The notes beneath the pieces were generated by a model. The model was not told where the DNA came from and did not search any database. It worked only from the letters and a program-made list of their open reading frames with translations. Shown here piece after piece: positions 46,501 to 57,091 of a DNA stretch of 64,000 nt. The first letter of the stretch is position 1. Each line of letters begins with the position of its first letter. The stretch lies in contig JAJHZJ010000413.1 of NCBI GenBank assembly GCA_023548195.1, positions 15,187,941 through 15,251,940 on the forward strand, written 5' to 3'. Source of the stretch: Bettongia penicillata ogilbyi (lineage: Eukaryota; Chordata; Mammalia; Diprotodontia; Potoroidae). The translations under genes were made by a program, and so were the position numbers.

Positions 46501-46924
46501 CAAGTAGTATTTATTGCCAGGGATACTTTAACTATATCGTAAAGAGCCCAAGATTCTCTAAACCATAATGATGGAAGTGACTACTGTCACCTAAAATTTA
46601 TCATGCTCCCTTCTTTCCTTCTTCCCCTGGATGGAGATGTTCAGTCAGCATTCCATTCAAGTGCATGGAAATTTGGGGTGAGTCTGTTTCTATACAAGCA
46701 TTTTGGAGGATTCCTTTTCAATGTCCTCCCACCAACCTCCTTTGCACATACTTTACAGCAGGCATTAATATATGCTGACTGTTTCTTGGCAGGCATGATG
46801 ACTCAGGAGTTCATACTGAGGGGTGACAAAAATTTGACAGCTGTGCTAAAATTCCTTGGATATACTAAAAGGTGGTTCTTGCTCCTCAGGTTCCTTTTTC
46901 CCAACACCTTTCAGTCACCAGAGT
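43531..46924. other. Longest stretch without recognisable repeats
   Basis: Mostly unique AT-rich DNA. The frames at 44134-44337, 44885-45088, 46126-46350 and 46603-46926 have no domain or splice context that I can defend. A short ACATACAT run is at 45938-45956. This is the part of the window most likely to hold conserved non-coding elements, but that needs alignment. Confidence 0.5.
44126..44142 (+). promoter_or_regulatory. CTCF-like motif
   Basis: GACACTAGATGGCAGTA fits the CTCF core (CCASYAGRKGGCAG) except the first C. Single motif, no other evidence. Confidence 0.3.
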
Positions 46925-47855
46925 GATTTTCTAAAGTGTAGGTCTGATGATGTCACCACCCCTACCCCACCTCCGCCCCATCCTCCAACCCAGCTCAACA
47001 AACCCTAGTGGCTTCCTATTGCCTCTAAGAACAAGCACTAATTGCTCCATTTTGCATTCAAATACCTTCATAACTAGCTCCCTCCTACCTTTTCCACCTT
47101 CTTATGCCTAACTCTTAATCCAGTGACACTGATCTCTTGGCTATTTCATAAGAAAGATACTCCATCTCTTGACTCCAGACATTTTTTCTGACTATCCTCC
47201 ATGCCTGGAACACTGACCCCCATTTACTTTGACTGCTGACCTCCTCTGTTTACTTTAAGTCCTAACTAAAATCCCATCTTCTATAGGAAATCTTCCTTAA
47301 CCCTCTTGATTCCAGTTCTTTCCCTCTTTTAAGTATATCTTATTTATCATCATATCTATCTTACTTTGTATTTTTTGGTATATCTCTTCTATTATATTGT
47401 AAGCTTCTTGAGGGCAGGTACAGTCTTTTGCCTCTTATTATATTCCTACTGGGCAACTAGATGGTGCAGTGGATAGAGCACAAGTGCAGGAGTCAGGAGG
47501 ACCTGAGTTCAAATCTCACCTCAGACACTTGACACTCAGCAGCTGTGTGACCTTTGGTCTTTGGCAAGTCACTTAACCCCAATTGCCTCATCCTGAGTCA
47601 TCTCCAGTCATCCTGATGAGTATCTGGTCACTGGATTCAGATGGCTGTGGTGGAGAAGTGAGGCTGGTGACCTGCACAGCCCTCCCTCACTCAAAACAAA
47701 GTCAAATGCAAGTAAGGCATTTCTCTGATGGTATAGTCTTCTTCATCAATGAAGGACCAACACACACATACACACACACATATTCCTAGTACTCAATAGT
47801 GCCTAGCATGTTGTGGGTACATAATAAATGTTTATTTAATTGAATACCTGATTCA
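46925..47855 (+). mobile_element. L2 3' end, long copy, interrupted by a SINE
   Basis: 'gatgatgtcaccaccc', 'gtggcttcctattgcctct', 'tcttccttaaccctcttg' and 'attgtaagcttcttgaggg' follow the L2 order to the terminal 'gtacataataaatgttt' at about 47818-47834. The SINE at 47449-47779 splits the 3' terminus. Confidence 0.9.
47449..47779 (+). mobile_element. tRNA-headed SINE with family C 3' module, inserted in L2
   Basis: The head reads 'gatggtgcagtggatagagc', then 'gtcaggaggacctgagttc' and 'gcaagtcacttaacccc'. The 3' module reads 'catcctgatgagtatctgg', 'cacagccctccctcactc', ending in a CA repeat. Identical 9-bp flanks ATATTCCTA (47440-47448 and 47780-47788) show a clean insertion. Confidence 0.9.
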
Positions 47856-48504
47856 TTCTTGTACTCAGAGTTATCTTTTCAATTTCTTCCCTTTCTGGAA
47901 GAGTAAAAGGTAGAATTCATTTTTGGAGATCCGAGAATGGAAATATAAGTGAGAAACTGGAGAATCAAGGTCCCCTGTTGAGAAAGTAGAACAACCTAGA
48001 GTAGTGAACTCTGGGCAATTCTTGAAGGTAGGTAAAGAACAGAGAGTGATATAGTTCCTCAGCCCCTGCGGCCTCAACTGCAGAATGCCTGATTAGCTAT
48101 TGTGCTCAGTTATTATTACTGGGCATTGCTGACTAACTTTAAAGAATGTTCTTGTGTGCCAAGTGGTGAACATTTGGGCTTTTTAGGTAGAAACTTTACC
48201 ATTTGAAGACAGATATTTAGGTCTCTGAAAGATAAATTGTACCTCATGGAAGAATCAAAGAACCATCTAACTTCTGATTCTCAGTGCTCAGGATATATTC
48301 TTTGCTGTACATAGAGAGTAGGCTGGGTATATAGGAATCCCCTGGAGAAGCATCCCCATTGACCTTTCCCTTTTCAGGGGAGTGAGATTAGAACAGTCAT
48401 ATGACAAATAAATGCCTGACTGCTAATCTAGGCACTCGACTGACATTTTCTGGGTCTTGCCATTTTATTTTTAATATTTTTTCTCTCTTTTCATTCTGTA
48501 ATTA
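47856..48504. other. Unassigned DNA
   Basis: Nothing recognised. Confidence 0.5.
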
Positions 48505-49090
48505 TTTGTTTTGTCAGTCAACAGTTATTTTTTAAGCAATTACTATATATGCCAGGCATTGTGTTAAGTACCCAGAATACAAAGAAAGGGTGACAAAAGA
48601 AGTTTCCCTCTCAAGGATCTAATAGGGAGAGAATGGATGCAAACAGTTACATAATAAGCTGTATATAGGATAAACTGGAGATCATCAACAGAAGGAAGGC
48701 ATTAACATTAAGGAGGATTAGGAAGGGCTTCTTGTGGAAGATGAACTTTTATTTGGGACCTGAAAGAAGATAGAGAAACCAAGAGATGGGGGAGAAAATG
48801 CCCAGTTTTAAAGATGGAGCATCTTGTTTGAAGAACAGTAAAAAGTCCAGTACAAGACAGGGAAGGATGAGGTATAAAGAGACTAGAAAAGTGTGAGGGG
48901 TCCAAATTATAAATGTTTTTGAATGTTAAAGAGGGGATTTTATATTTGATTCTTAAGGTAATGGGGAGCCACTAGAATTTATTGGAGTAGAGTGGAGTGA
49001 CATGGTCAGATTTGTTTTTTAGGAAGATCACTTTCACAGCTGAGTAGAGGATGGATTATAGTAGGGAGAGACTTGAGTCAGAAAGACTGA
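48505..49090 (-). mobile_element. L2 3' region, minus
   Basis: The plus strand shows the reversed L2 terminus ('gccaggcattgtgttaagt'), then 'ggaagggcttcttgtgg', 'aatggggagccactaga', 'tttaggaagatcactttc' and 'gggagagacttgagtc', in the order expected for a reversed L2. Confidence 0.9.
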
Positions 49091-50829
49091 CAAGAAAAAT
49101 GCTTTGGTATTTGTGTTTAAGCATTTTATACCTTATTGTTTTAGTACTTTATCCTAAACAAGCCGGTTGAGAAAATAACAGGTTCACTTCTCCAAGGTGC
49201 AAGTTCGCTAATGATTAGAGAACCCTCATGTTAATAAGAATGGTCACCGGACATAAAGGTTACATGGATTATTTAGAATAGTATTGTAAGTATCCAGTGG
49301 AGTGACTAATGAAAGTACCTATCATGAGATCAGATACACAGTGGGAAGGATGTGGGATGGAAGGGGCATATGAATACCATTTATAGGTAAAGAGTCCAAG
49401 AGGAGTCATTAGGACAATTAACTTTGACTTGCACTAAATAGCTGGCACTAACTCCTGACCAAATGGGAACAGAATCTCCTAATCATTGTTGTCTTTCCAA
49501 GTCATCAAAGTAAAGTTCTCAAAATTAGAATGTTTCATAGTTTGTCCTTTCTTTTGTCAGATAATCAATAGTTGTACTAGACACAATATTGTATTCCATG
49601 TGACATTTATGTTTTAAGGCAATTATGGCAAACTCAAATAGAAGTGAATCCCTTAGGCAGGATATTGACTTAGGAAACCACAAATTGACAATATCTATGT
49701 TGAATTTTTATTTCATTAAATATTTCCAAATTACATTTTAATCTGCTTCAGTGCATACTCTGGAATTTTGAGGTTACAATCCATGAGCATCAAGTTTTAC
49801 ATTTCTACTTACATCCTTGCATCACTGTTTCACTAAGACAATGGTGTTTTAATATAAATGGCAGATTCTTTGAAACTGGTAAGTGGTCACTCAGTGAAAG
49901 GATAAAATGGAAACTGGATGATACAGACTTTAGAGCGATAACTTTCCCATTAGATGCATACTTTCCAGAGAAAACTGACAAGAGGGGGAAAGAAAGTGTG
50001 AGAACGACAAAAAAAAAGAGTTGACTGAAGAACAGCCCATGACAATCAACCTGAGCTCTGTGCTTAGGCACAGAGAGTGGTTCTAGAGGTTCATGTCCTC
50101 TAGAAAGAAGGGGAAGGGAATGATTAGCTCAGAGTGTTTACATAATTTGAAAGGGGACTGTGTGAAGGGGTTATATATGAAAACCAGCCACAAAGGACTT
50201 GGCGTCACTAAGGGACTGATCTAAAAAGAAATGTTCTATCTGGTTTGGGAATGAAGTAGATGAGAAATGGAGAAGTCAGTTGTAAGATATCCCCAGTCCA
50301 GTTCTTTAGCTAATTTGAATAACTTTCCCCAATTATTAATATTTTGTCCCTGAAATCTATTACTCTGCAGTGAAGTAGGTTTTATGTTCTAAGTGTATGA
50401 TTAAATTATGATTCATATGATTTTTACTCATGGAAGAAGGGCATAGAAACAGGCATGTGGGTGTAGGCTGTCAGCACAAAGTTGGAATTCTTTTAAAAGA
50501 GAATACTGTTTAATTGCTTAGATCAATAGAACCTTCTTTTTAAGGGTATACTCAGCAGTTTTTTCCTTTACCATAAGCATCTTCTAATTAGGTTGTTTCA
50601 TTTATGTTTGACCCAATCAAAGGTAATGTGACTGTCAAATTATTAGGCCTCCTTAGAAGTCTATTGAAACTGTATTTGATTTTAAATCATCTCAAGTTGT
50701 TTTCCTAACTTAGTCATGATCCATGTGGCCATTCAGAGATAAATGTGTCTATCTGCGAATAGGAAAGATTCTATGTCTTTGTAAGAGATTAAAGATGGTA
50801 ACTTTAGACAACTGAAGAAATAAATGAAA
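49091..50829. other. Unassigned DNA
   Basis: AT-rich unique-looking sequence. The minus frame at 49805-50071 has no known domain. No repeat recognised. Confidence 0.5.
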
Positions 50830-51265
50830 AGAGTGTTTATTAAGTACTTAGTATGGGCAGCTATGTGGTTCAGTGGATAGAGTGAGTACCTAGCCTGGAG
50901 TCAGGAAGACTTGAGTGCAAATCTGGCCTCAGACTCCTGTTTCAGAGTTCAAATCTTCCCTCAGACATTTATTAGCTATATGACCCTGGGCAAATCACTT
51001 AACCTTGTTTGCTTCAGTTTCCTCCTTTGTAAAATTAATTGGAGAAGGAAATAACAAAACATGGTAGTATCTTTTCCAAGAAAATCCAAAATGGGGTCAT
51101 GGAGACCATGGAGACCATGACTGAAAATGACCAAAACAAAAAAAAAAAACAAAAAAACCCAAACCCAAGTAAAAAGCACTACATATTGTGCTAAGTACTG
51201 ATGATACAAATAGAAAAAAAAACGTAAGATGATCCTTCCTGTAACATACTGGAAGACAAACATGG
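50830..51265 (-). mobile_element. L2 terminus, minus, interrupted by a SINE
   Basis: The left piece ends 'ttattaagtacttagtat'. The right piece restarts near 51168 with 'gcactacatattgtgctaag' and 'gatacaaatagaaa', which together form the reversed L2 end. Confidence 0.65.
50855..51165 (+). mobile_element. MAR1-type SINE, inserted in L2
   Basis: The head reads 'gcagctatgtggttcagtgg', then 'ctggagtcaggaagacttg', 'gaccctgggcaaatcac', and a tail with 'ccatgactgaaaatgacc' and an A-rich end. The head carries a small internal duplication (the 'aaatct...cctcaga' phrase occurs twice, about 50918-50970). Confidence 0.85.
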
Positions 51266-51353
51266 AAGTTTTTAGCTGTAGGTCAAATTGAAAGGTTCCC
51301 CTGGTGCTTATGGTGCAGTGGCGAAGCAGATTTCGGTACTTCTTTTATGCTTT

Positions 51354-51529
51354 CTGCTACTACTGCTACAACTATTGGTACTGATACTACTACTACTATT
51401 GCTGCTGCTGCTCCTACTGCTGTTGCTACTATTGCTACTACTACTACTGCTACTACTAATACTACTACTACTGCTGCTGCTGTTACTACCACTACTGCTA
51501 CTTCTACTAGTACTACTACTACTACAGCT
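51354..51529. repeat. (TAC/TGC)n trinucleotide repeat, about 176 bp
   Basis: A strictly 3-base periodic tract of TAC, TGC and a few variant triplets (TCC, ATT, ACC). All six frames stay nearly stop-free, giving leucine, threonine, serine or valine runs in translation. It lies directly upstream of a reversed CORE-SINE start and is not part of a recognised coding region. Confidence 0.97.
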
Positions 51530-51725
51530 AGCATTTATATAGCATTGTAAGGCTTGCAAAGTGCTTGAAAAATATTTATTCATTTTATCTTTGTAACACT
51601 TTTGGGAGGTAGGTGCTTATTATCTCCATTTTGCAAATAAGGAAATTGAGACAGACAGAGGTTGCGACTTGTTCAGGTTGAGCTAACACGTATCTGAGGT
51701 TAAGTTAAACTCAGTTCTTCCTGAG
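51530..51725 (-). mobile_element. CORE-SINE (MON1/MIR type), minus
   Basis: 'gctagcatttatatagcatt', 'aaggcttgcaaagtgctt', 'tttgggaggtaggtgctt' and 'agacagacagaggttg' follow the reversed order. Confidence 0.85.
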
Positions 51726-52139
51726 TACAGGGTTTTGGTGAGGATTACATGAAGTAAAGCATGCACAGTCCTCTGCAAACATAAAACTAGAGAAATTATT
51801 ACAGAAAATTATTTTTTCTTAAAGTTTTGACTTCTTCTCTAGACTCAGAATGAAGAAATGACCATCACATGCAAATCTGTATAATAGAATGGACATTAGA
51901 TTCAGTAGTTTTGGAAACATAAAGGCCTTAATTTGCATCCTGGCTGGGCTCCTTTAGACAATAAGTACAACCTTTCATTAATTTATCATCCCCAGAATGG
52001 GAGTAACAATGCTTACTCACCTACATTTTTACATTTTTTGTGGAAGAAGCTTTTGTTAAGGAAGAATTACAAAGTACTTTACTGTGATTATTCTGTGAAA
52101 AACAAAATGAAGTATTTATGCCATTAAAGAAAAGACAAT
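51726..52139. other. Unassigned DNA
   Basis: No repeat or gene recognised. Confidence 0.5.
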
Positions 52140-52144
52140 GTCCT

Positions 52145-52408
52145 GGGATGAAGGGAAAAGCTTTTATTTCCTTTCTTGCTGAGGGGAGATGTTGGTCAAT
52201 GTCATGGTGCTGGTGGTTTGACTTGCTGGCACATGCTGCCCCCTTCCTGTGTCTCCTGTAGGGTGCCCTCCCTGTCTCGTCTAGCATGGCTTGTGTATCC
52301 TGGGTGTGGCAGTTGGTGAGGATGGTTGGTCCCTTCTCCACAGGCCTTACTTCCCCATATAATGGTTGAAAGGTCTGTCCTGGAGGCAGGACAGGTGGTC
52401 TGGGGGTT
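52145..52408 (-). other. Candidate 3'-terminal exon (unproven)
   Basis: On the minus strand, a pyrimidine-rich acceptor ('gtttttcttttag') ends at 52409. It is followed by a GC-richer segment open for 68 codons (52408-52202, stop TGA at 52204-52202), ending 'QQVKPPAP'. An AATAAA signal is at 52168-52163 and a T-rich downstream element at about 52112-52137. Another frame is also open through the block ('LPPGQTFQPLYGEV'), so the reading frame is not decided. A GTAAG donor-like site lies inside at about 52350-52346. I do not recognise the protein. It could equally be part of an old LTR or a processed copy, since a plus-strand A run sits at 52428-52441. Confidence 0.25.
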
Positions 52409-52441
52409 CTAAAAGAAAAACTTGATTAAAAAAAAAAAAAA

Positions 52442-52894
52442 CAACTTCCTTCAGCACAGATAGTTCACACTTCATTAAGTAACTGGTAGAGCATAAATTG
52501 CTATAGCCCTCAAGGAAGAGACTAGCTGCACAGTCATAAAACTAGGCTGTTTACAGAAGCTGCATTTTAAGGTTATTCATTAGGGGGTTGCTACTGAGCA
52601 TACTTGGATTTTACTTCTTCATAGGGACAATATAGAGTTGTGGGCTTAGTTTGTATTTTATAATTAGAATTACAGATGGGGAAGTTCCATTGCCCAAAGG
52701 ATAGCTGTAATGGGAAGAAAAGAATAGGTAGATTCTGGAATCTATGGTTATATGCAGAGAAAGTAAGGGCATTACAAAGTAAAGTAGGCATTGAAAAGAA
52801 CAGTTTATGGGCATAATATGAACTCTCCACATTACCTGTGTTCACATTTAAAATAATCATATGAGTTCAACAAATGACATATTAAGTGTTTATT
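52442..52894. other. Unassigned DNA
   Basis: No gene or repeat recognised; the minus frames at 52591-52860 have no known domain. Confidence 0.5.
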
Positions 52895-53499
52895 AAGTGG
52901 TACAGTGGGTAGAGTACTGGGTAGATAAAGTCAGGAACATCTGAGTTCAAATTTGCTTTCAGACATTTAGAAACTGTGTGACCAGGTGGAGTAGAAAGAC
53001 AGGATTGTACAAGCTCCCCCACATAGCCCATAAAACACCTGTAAAAATGACTAAACAAATTCTAGAGTAGCAGAAGCCACAAAATGACAGTGAAAGAGAT
53101 TTCCAGCCCAAGACAGCCTGGAAGGATGACAGGAAAGATATTTCACACCAGGCACAGAGCGCAGTCCAGTATGGGCTGCATGGTGCAGCAGGAATAAGAC
53201 CTGGAACAGGCTTCAGGGAGCCACCTGAAGCAGTAGTTCCCAGATTTCTCAACCCACCAATGCCACAGATAGCTTCAAAGTTCAGTAAGAAAGGGAGACA
53301 TGGCCTGGACCACCAGCAGCAGTCACAGCAGAGACAGTGTTCATTTTTGGAGCCCTCTGCCTAAAGCCCCTGGGAAAATTGAGCTACTTGTCTGAATCTC
53401 AGTCCTGAGCACAGCCCTGGGATGAGGAGGAGCACTGATGTGGTGGAGCTGGAACCTGTTGTGGAGAGGGAATTCTATTCTCAGTTTCTAGGCAGAAAA

Positions 53500-54720
53500 T
53501 TTTTTGGTTGCTCCCAGATCAGTGTGGAGGCCAGAAGAGGAATAAACTACTCTCCCTTGATTGTGCCACCTTGGAAGAACTGAGAACTTATAAGTTCCCA
53601 GGTATACCTTCCTTTTACAAAGGACTCAAAAGTCAAGTAACTGGCTGGGAAAATGCCCAAAAAAGGGAAAAAAGGAAGATGATAGAAGGTTACTTTCTTG
53701 GTGAACAGGTAGCTTCTTCCATCCTTTCAGATGAGGAAGAACAAAGCATAACATCAGAGCAAATCAAAGCTTCTGCATCCAAAACAAATATGCAATGATC
53801 TCAGGCCATGGAAAACCTCAAAAAGGATTTTGAAAATCAAGTAAGAGAGGTGGAAGAAAAATTGGGAAGAGAAACGGGAGTGGTGCAAGAAAATCATGAA
53901 AAGTGAGTCAACAGCTTGCTAAAGGAGATCCCAAAACATGCTGAAGAAAATAGCACCTTTAAAAATAGGCCAATTCAAATGGCAAAAGAGGTCCAAAAAG
54001 CCCATGTGGAGAAGGATGCTTTAAAAAGCAGAATTTGTGAAATGGAAAAGGAGGTTCAAAAGCTCACTGAAGAAAATCGTTCTTTAAAAATTAGAATGGA
54101 GCAGATAGAAGCAAATGACTTTATGAAAAACCAAAACATTACAAAATAAAATCAAAAGAATGAAAAAATAGAAGATGATATGAAATATCTGATTAGAGAA
54201 ACAACTGACCTGGAAAATAGATCCAGGAGAGACAATTTAAAAATTATAGGACTACCTGAAAACCATGATTGAAAAAAGAGCTTAGACATCAACTTTCATG
54301 CAATTATCAAGGAAGAACTGCCCTGATATTCTAGAACAAGAGAGAAAAATAAATATTGAAAGAATCCACCAATCACCTCCTCAAAGAAATCTGAAAAGCG
54401 ACACTCCTAGGAATACTGTAGCTAAATTCCAGAGTTCACAGGTCAAGGAGAAAATATTGCAAGTGGGCTCAAAAGAAACAATTTGAGTATTGTGGAAATA
54501 TAATCAGGATAACACAAGATCTAGTAGCTTCTATATTATGGAATCAAAGGGCTTGGAATATGATATTCCAGAAGTCAAAGGAACTAGGATTAAAACCAAG
54601 AATCACCTACCCAGAAAAACTGAGTATAATACTTCAGGGGAAAAAAATGGTCAGTCAGTGAAAAAGAGGATATTCAAGCATTCTTGATGAAAAGACTAGA
54701 ACTGAATAGAAAATTTGACT
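53500..54720 (+). pseudogene. HAL1/L1 ORF1 pseudogene in element C
   Basis: Open pieces cover the protein in order. 53508-53798 is the N-terminal part ('YFLGEQVASSILSDEEEQS'). 53916-54149 is a coiled coil ('EMEKEVQKLTEENRSLKIR'). 54298-54486 is the RRM region ('SSQVKEKILQ'). 54490-54687 is the C-terminal region ('GLEYDIPEVKGTR', frameshifted relative to the L1 family frame). The copy is broken by stops and at least three frame changes. It is the plus-strand sibling of the ORF1 at 22690-23855. Confidence 0.8.
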
Positions 54721-54881
54721 CTCAAACACAGGAATCAAGAGAAGTGTGAAAGGGTAACCAGGAAAGAGAAATCCTAAAGGACTTTCTAAAATTGAACTGT
54801 TTAAATTCCTACATAGAAAGAGAATATTTGTAATTCTTGAGAATTTTCTCAGTATTTGGGTAGTTGGAGGGATTATACACA

Positions 54882-54899
54882 CACATACACACACATATA
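54882..54899. repeat. Short (CA)n tract in HAL1 element C
   Basis: ACACACACATACACACACAT-type tract at the same element position as the GT repeats of the other two HAL1-like copies. Confidence 0.85.
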
Positions 54900-55349
54900 G
54901 AGACAGAGCACAGAGTAAGGTGAATAAAAAGGGATCATATCTAAAAAATAAGATTAAAGGATGGGAGGAATATATTAGGAGGACAAAGGGAGAAATGGAA
55001 TGGGGCAAATTCTCATAAAAGAGGCAAGAAAAAACTTTTTTCAATGGAGGAGAGATGGGGGGTGGTGAGAGGGAAAAAACAAACTTTATTCTCTTTACAT
55101 TTGACTTAAGGAGGGAATAACATGCTCACTCAATTTGGTATGAAAATCTATCTTACACTACAAGAAAATAGGGGAGAAGGGGATAAGTGGGGTGGCAGGG
55201 ATGATAGAAGGGAGGGCAAATGCGATGAGGGAGTAATTAGAAGTAAACACTTATTGGGGTGGACAAGGTCAAAAGGAAGCATGAAATAAATGAGGGACAG
55301 GAAACATACTTAGTTTTACATAAATGACTATTATGGAAGTCTTTTGCAA

Positions 55350-55352
<3 letters not shown>

Positions 55353-55381
<29 letters not shown>
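55353..55381. repeat. (TA)n microsatellite
   Basis: About 14 TA units inside HAL1 element C. Confidence 0.95.
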
Positions 55382-55383
<2 letters not shown>

Positions 55384-55999
55384 TATATTGAATTGCTTGC
55401 TTTCTCTGTGGGGATGAGTGGGGAGGGAGGAAGGGAGAGAAGTTGGAACTCAAAGCATTAGGAATGAGTGTTGAGAATTGTTTTTGCATACAACTGGGAA
55501 ATAAGAAATGCAGGTAATAGGATATAGAAATCTTATCTTGCCCTACAAGAAAAGAGAGAAGATGGACATGAGGGAAGAGAGGGGAGTGATAGAAGGGAAG
55601 GCATATTGAGGGAAGAGGTAATCAGAAAGCAAGGTGTTTTGGGGTTAAGGAGGGGAGAGATGGGGAGAAAATTTAGAACTCAAAATTTTGTGGAAATGAA
55701 TGTTGAACACTAAAAATAAATAAACATTAAAATTAAGAAAAAGAAGCTATATGACCTTGAACAAGTCACAACCTCTCTTTGCCTCAGTTTCCTCATCTTT
55801 AAAAGGTGGATAGTAAGAGCATCTATCAAAGGAGATGATAATTTTAAAACATTTAGCAGACTTCCTGCTACATAGTAGGTACTTTGTAAATGTTAGGTAT
55901 TATTATTTCTTTGTATATATTAGGGGAAATGAATTTAGATTGTGGTGATCCCTCCCCTCAGGGAGCTTACATTCTTTTAGATAACTCTGTTTAGGTAGG

Positions 56000-56195
56000 C
56001 ACTATGATTGAGTGGGAAGTCCGTTGTATTTAGAATTCAAGGACCTGGATTTGAGTTCAGCCTCTGCCACATGATACCTCTGTGAATTTGGCCAAATCAT
56101 CTTTCCTCTGGGTATCAGCTTCTCATTCAAAATGAAGAGGGGGGAAGGGGTGACTTGATAACCTCTGAGATTCCTTCTTTTTCTAATAGGATGGA
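56000..56195 (+). mobile_element. THER1-type CORE-SINE
   Basis: 'gatttgagttcagcctctgc', 'tttggccaaatcatctttcc' and 'tgataacctctgagattcc' follow the plus-strand order. Confidence 0.7.
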
Positions 56196-56294
56196 GAGGA
56201 TGGAGTATTAGGTAGGTCCCTCTCCTTTCCCAATATATCCTATTATCCTAATTCTCCTAAGGTGGTGCAGTAGATAGTTTATTCAACCTAGTGG

Positions 56295-56445
56295 TCAGAA
56301 GGATCATCTTTATTGCTTTAAAGTTGTTCCATTTCTATAATACATAACAGACAAGTTAGTTAGAAATGGAACAATTTTGAAGAGTGCCTTTATTATTCAT
56401 TTTATCTTCAGGTCAACTAAAACTTAAAGCAATAGAAATGATGCT
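56295..56445. repeat. Interrupted inverted repeat
   Basis: The left arm (about 56303-56338, 'tttattgctttaaagttg' then 'ttccatttct') is mirrored by 'agaaatggaacaa' (56360-56372) and, after an about 48-base insertion, by 'cttaaagcaatagaaatgat' (56422-56441). It could be a degraded hairpin-type transposon or a local event. Confidence 0.5.
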
Positions 56446-56521
56446 GTCCAGCTTTGGCCTAACGTGGAACTTTACACTCATCTACAGTAGTTGCAATTAA
56501 TAACTCTGGCAACTACTATAG

Positions 56522-56522
<1 letters not shown>

Positions 56523-56561
<39 letters not shown>

Positions 56562-56652
56562 CTACTATGGGAATATATATATATACACATATATATGTAT
56601 ATGTATATATATATATGTGTATATGTATATATATATATATATGTATATATAT
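56523..56652. repeat. (TA)n microsatellite, two blocks
   Basis: Blocks 56523-56561 and 56572-56652 are separated by a non-repeat 'actactatggga' that also precedes the first block, so the flank is duplicated too. Confidence 0.95.
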
Positions 56653-57091
56653 CCAGACCAGAACAAACTCAGATGGGCCTGGATACCATTTCAGAGGTGG
56701 TTTTATGCTATCCTTTTCCATGTTTTCCCCACATTATTTGTACTGATTGTTTCTTGGGATGTGTGAGGCAGTAGGTTCTTCTAGACTCTGTACCTAGATC
56801 AGAGTACTTGATGAGGGAGAGTAGGGTCCCTGGATAACTTGCCTAGCTGATCTTTTAGATGAGTTAGTCCAACTTTTACCTAGAGCAGAGTTTCTAGGTC
56901 ATCTTGATTACTTCCTAGGTTTTATCTGATGTAAAACTGGTGAAGTTCAAGTGCCTCCTGAGGGATACTGAATTCAATTGAATGAAATTATCTAGTCACT
57001 AAGCACTCAGATACTCAAAGACCTTTTCGATGCAGATGTTCCCCAAAACAATGCAGAATACAAGTTAGAGATACCATATACGTACATGTGG

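Larger units (their letters stand above)
52984..55742 (+). mobile_element. HAL1-like element C, full length
   Basis: 2759 bases. It has a 5' UTR (52984-53500), ORF1 (about 53500-54720), a purine-rich 3' region, a tail module at about 55420-55500, then a second copy of that module at about 55650-55715 and an A-rich end. Flanks GAAACTGTGTGACC (52970-52983) and GAAGCTATATGACC (55743-55756) match at 11 of 14 bases. No ORF2. Non-autonomous L1 derivative. Confidence 0.88.
52895..55925 (+). mobile_element. tRNA-headed/CORE-SINE split by HAL1 insertion
   Basis: The left half, 52895-52983, carries the head ('tacagtgggtagagtactgg', 'ggaacatctgagttcaaat'). The right half, 55743-55925, resumes with 'tatatgaccttgaacaagtc', 'cctcagtttcctcatcttt' and a MIR-like end. 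The HAL1-like element lies between. Confidence 0.8.

Noticed and set aside
46603..46926. 107-codon frame upstream of the L2 copy
   Set aside because: No domain, no splice context, and the frame runs into L2 sequence at its end; treated as chance.
47449..47540. tRNA gene
   Set aside because: The tRNA-like segment is the head of a SINE with degraded promoter boxes, no cloverleaf that I can close, and a SINE body attached.
51288..51583. Poly-leucine, poly-serine, poly-threonine and poly-valine frames
   Set aside because: All derive from the same TAC/TGC trinucleotide tract read in different frames.
56491..56766. Tyrosine/isoleucine-rich frames on both strands
   Set aside because: Translations of the TA repeat.
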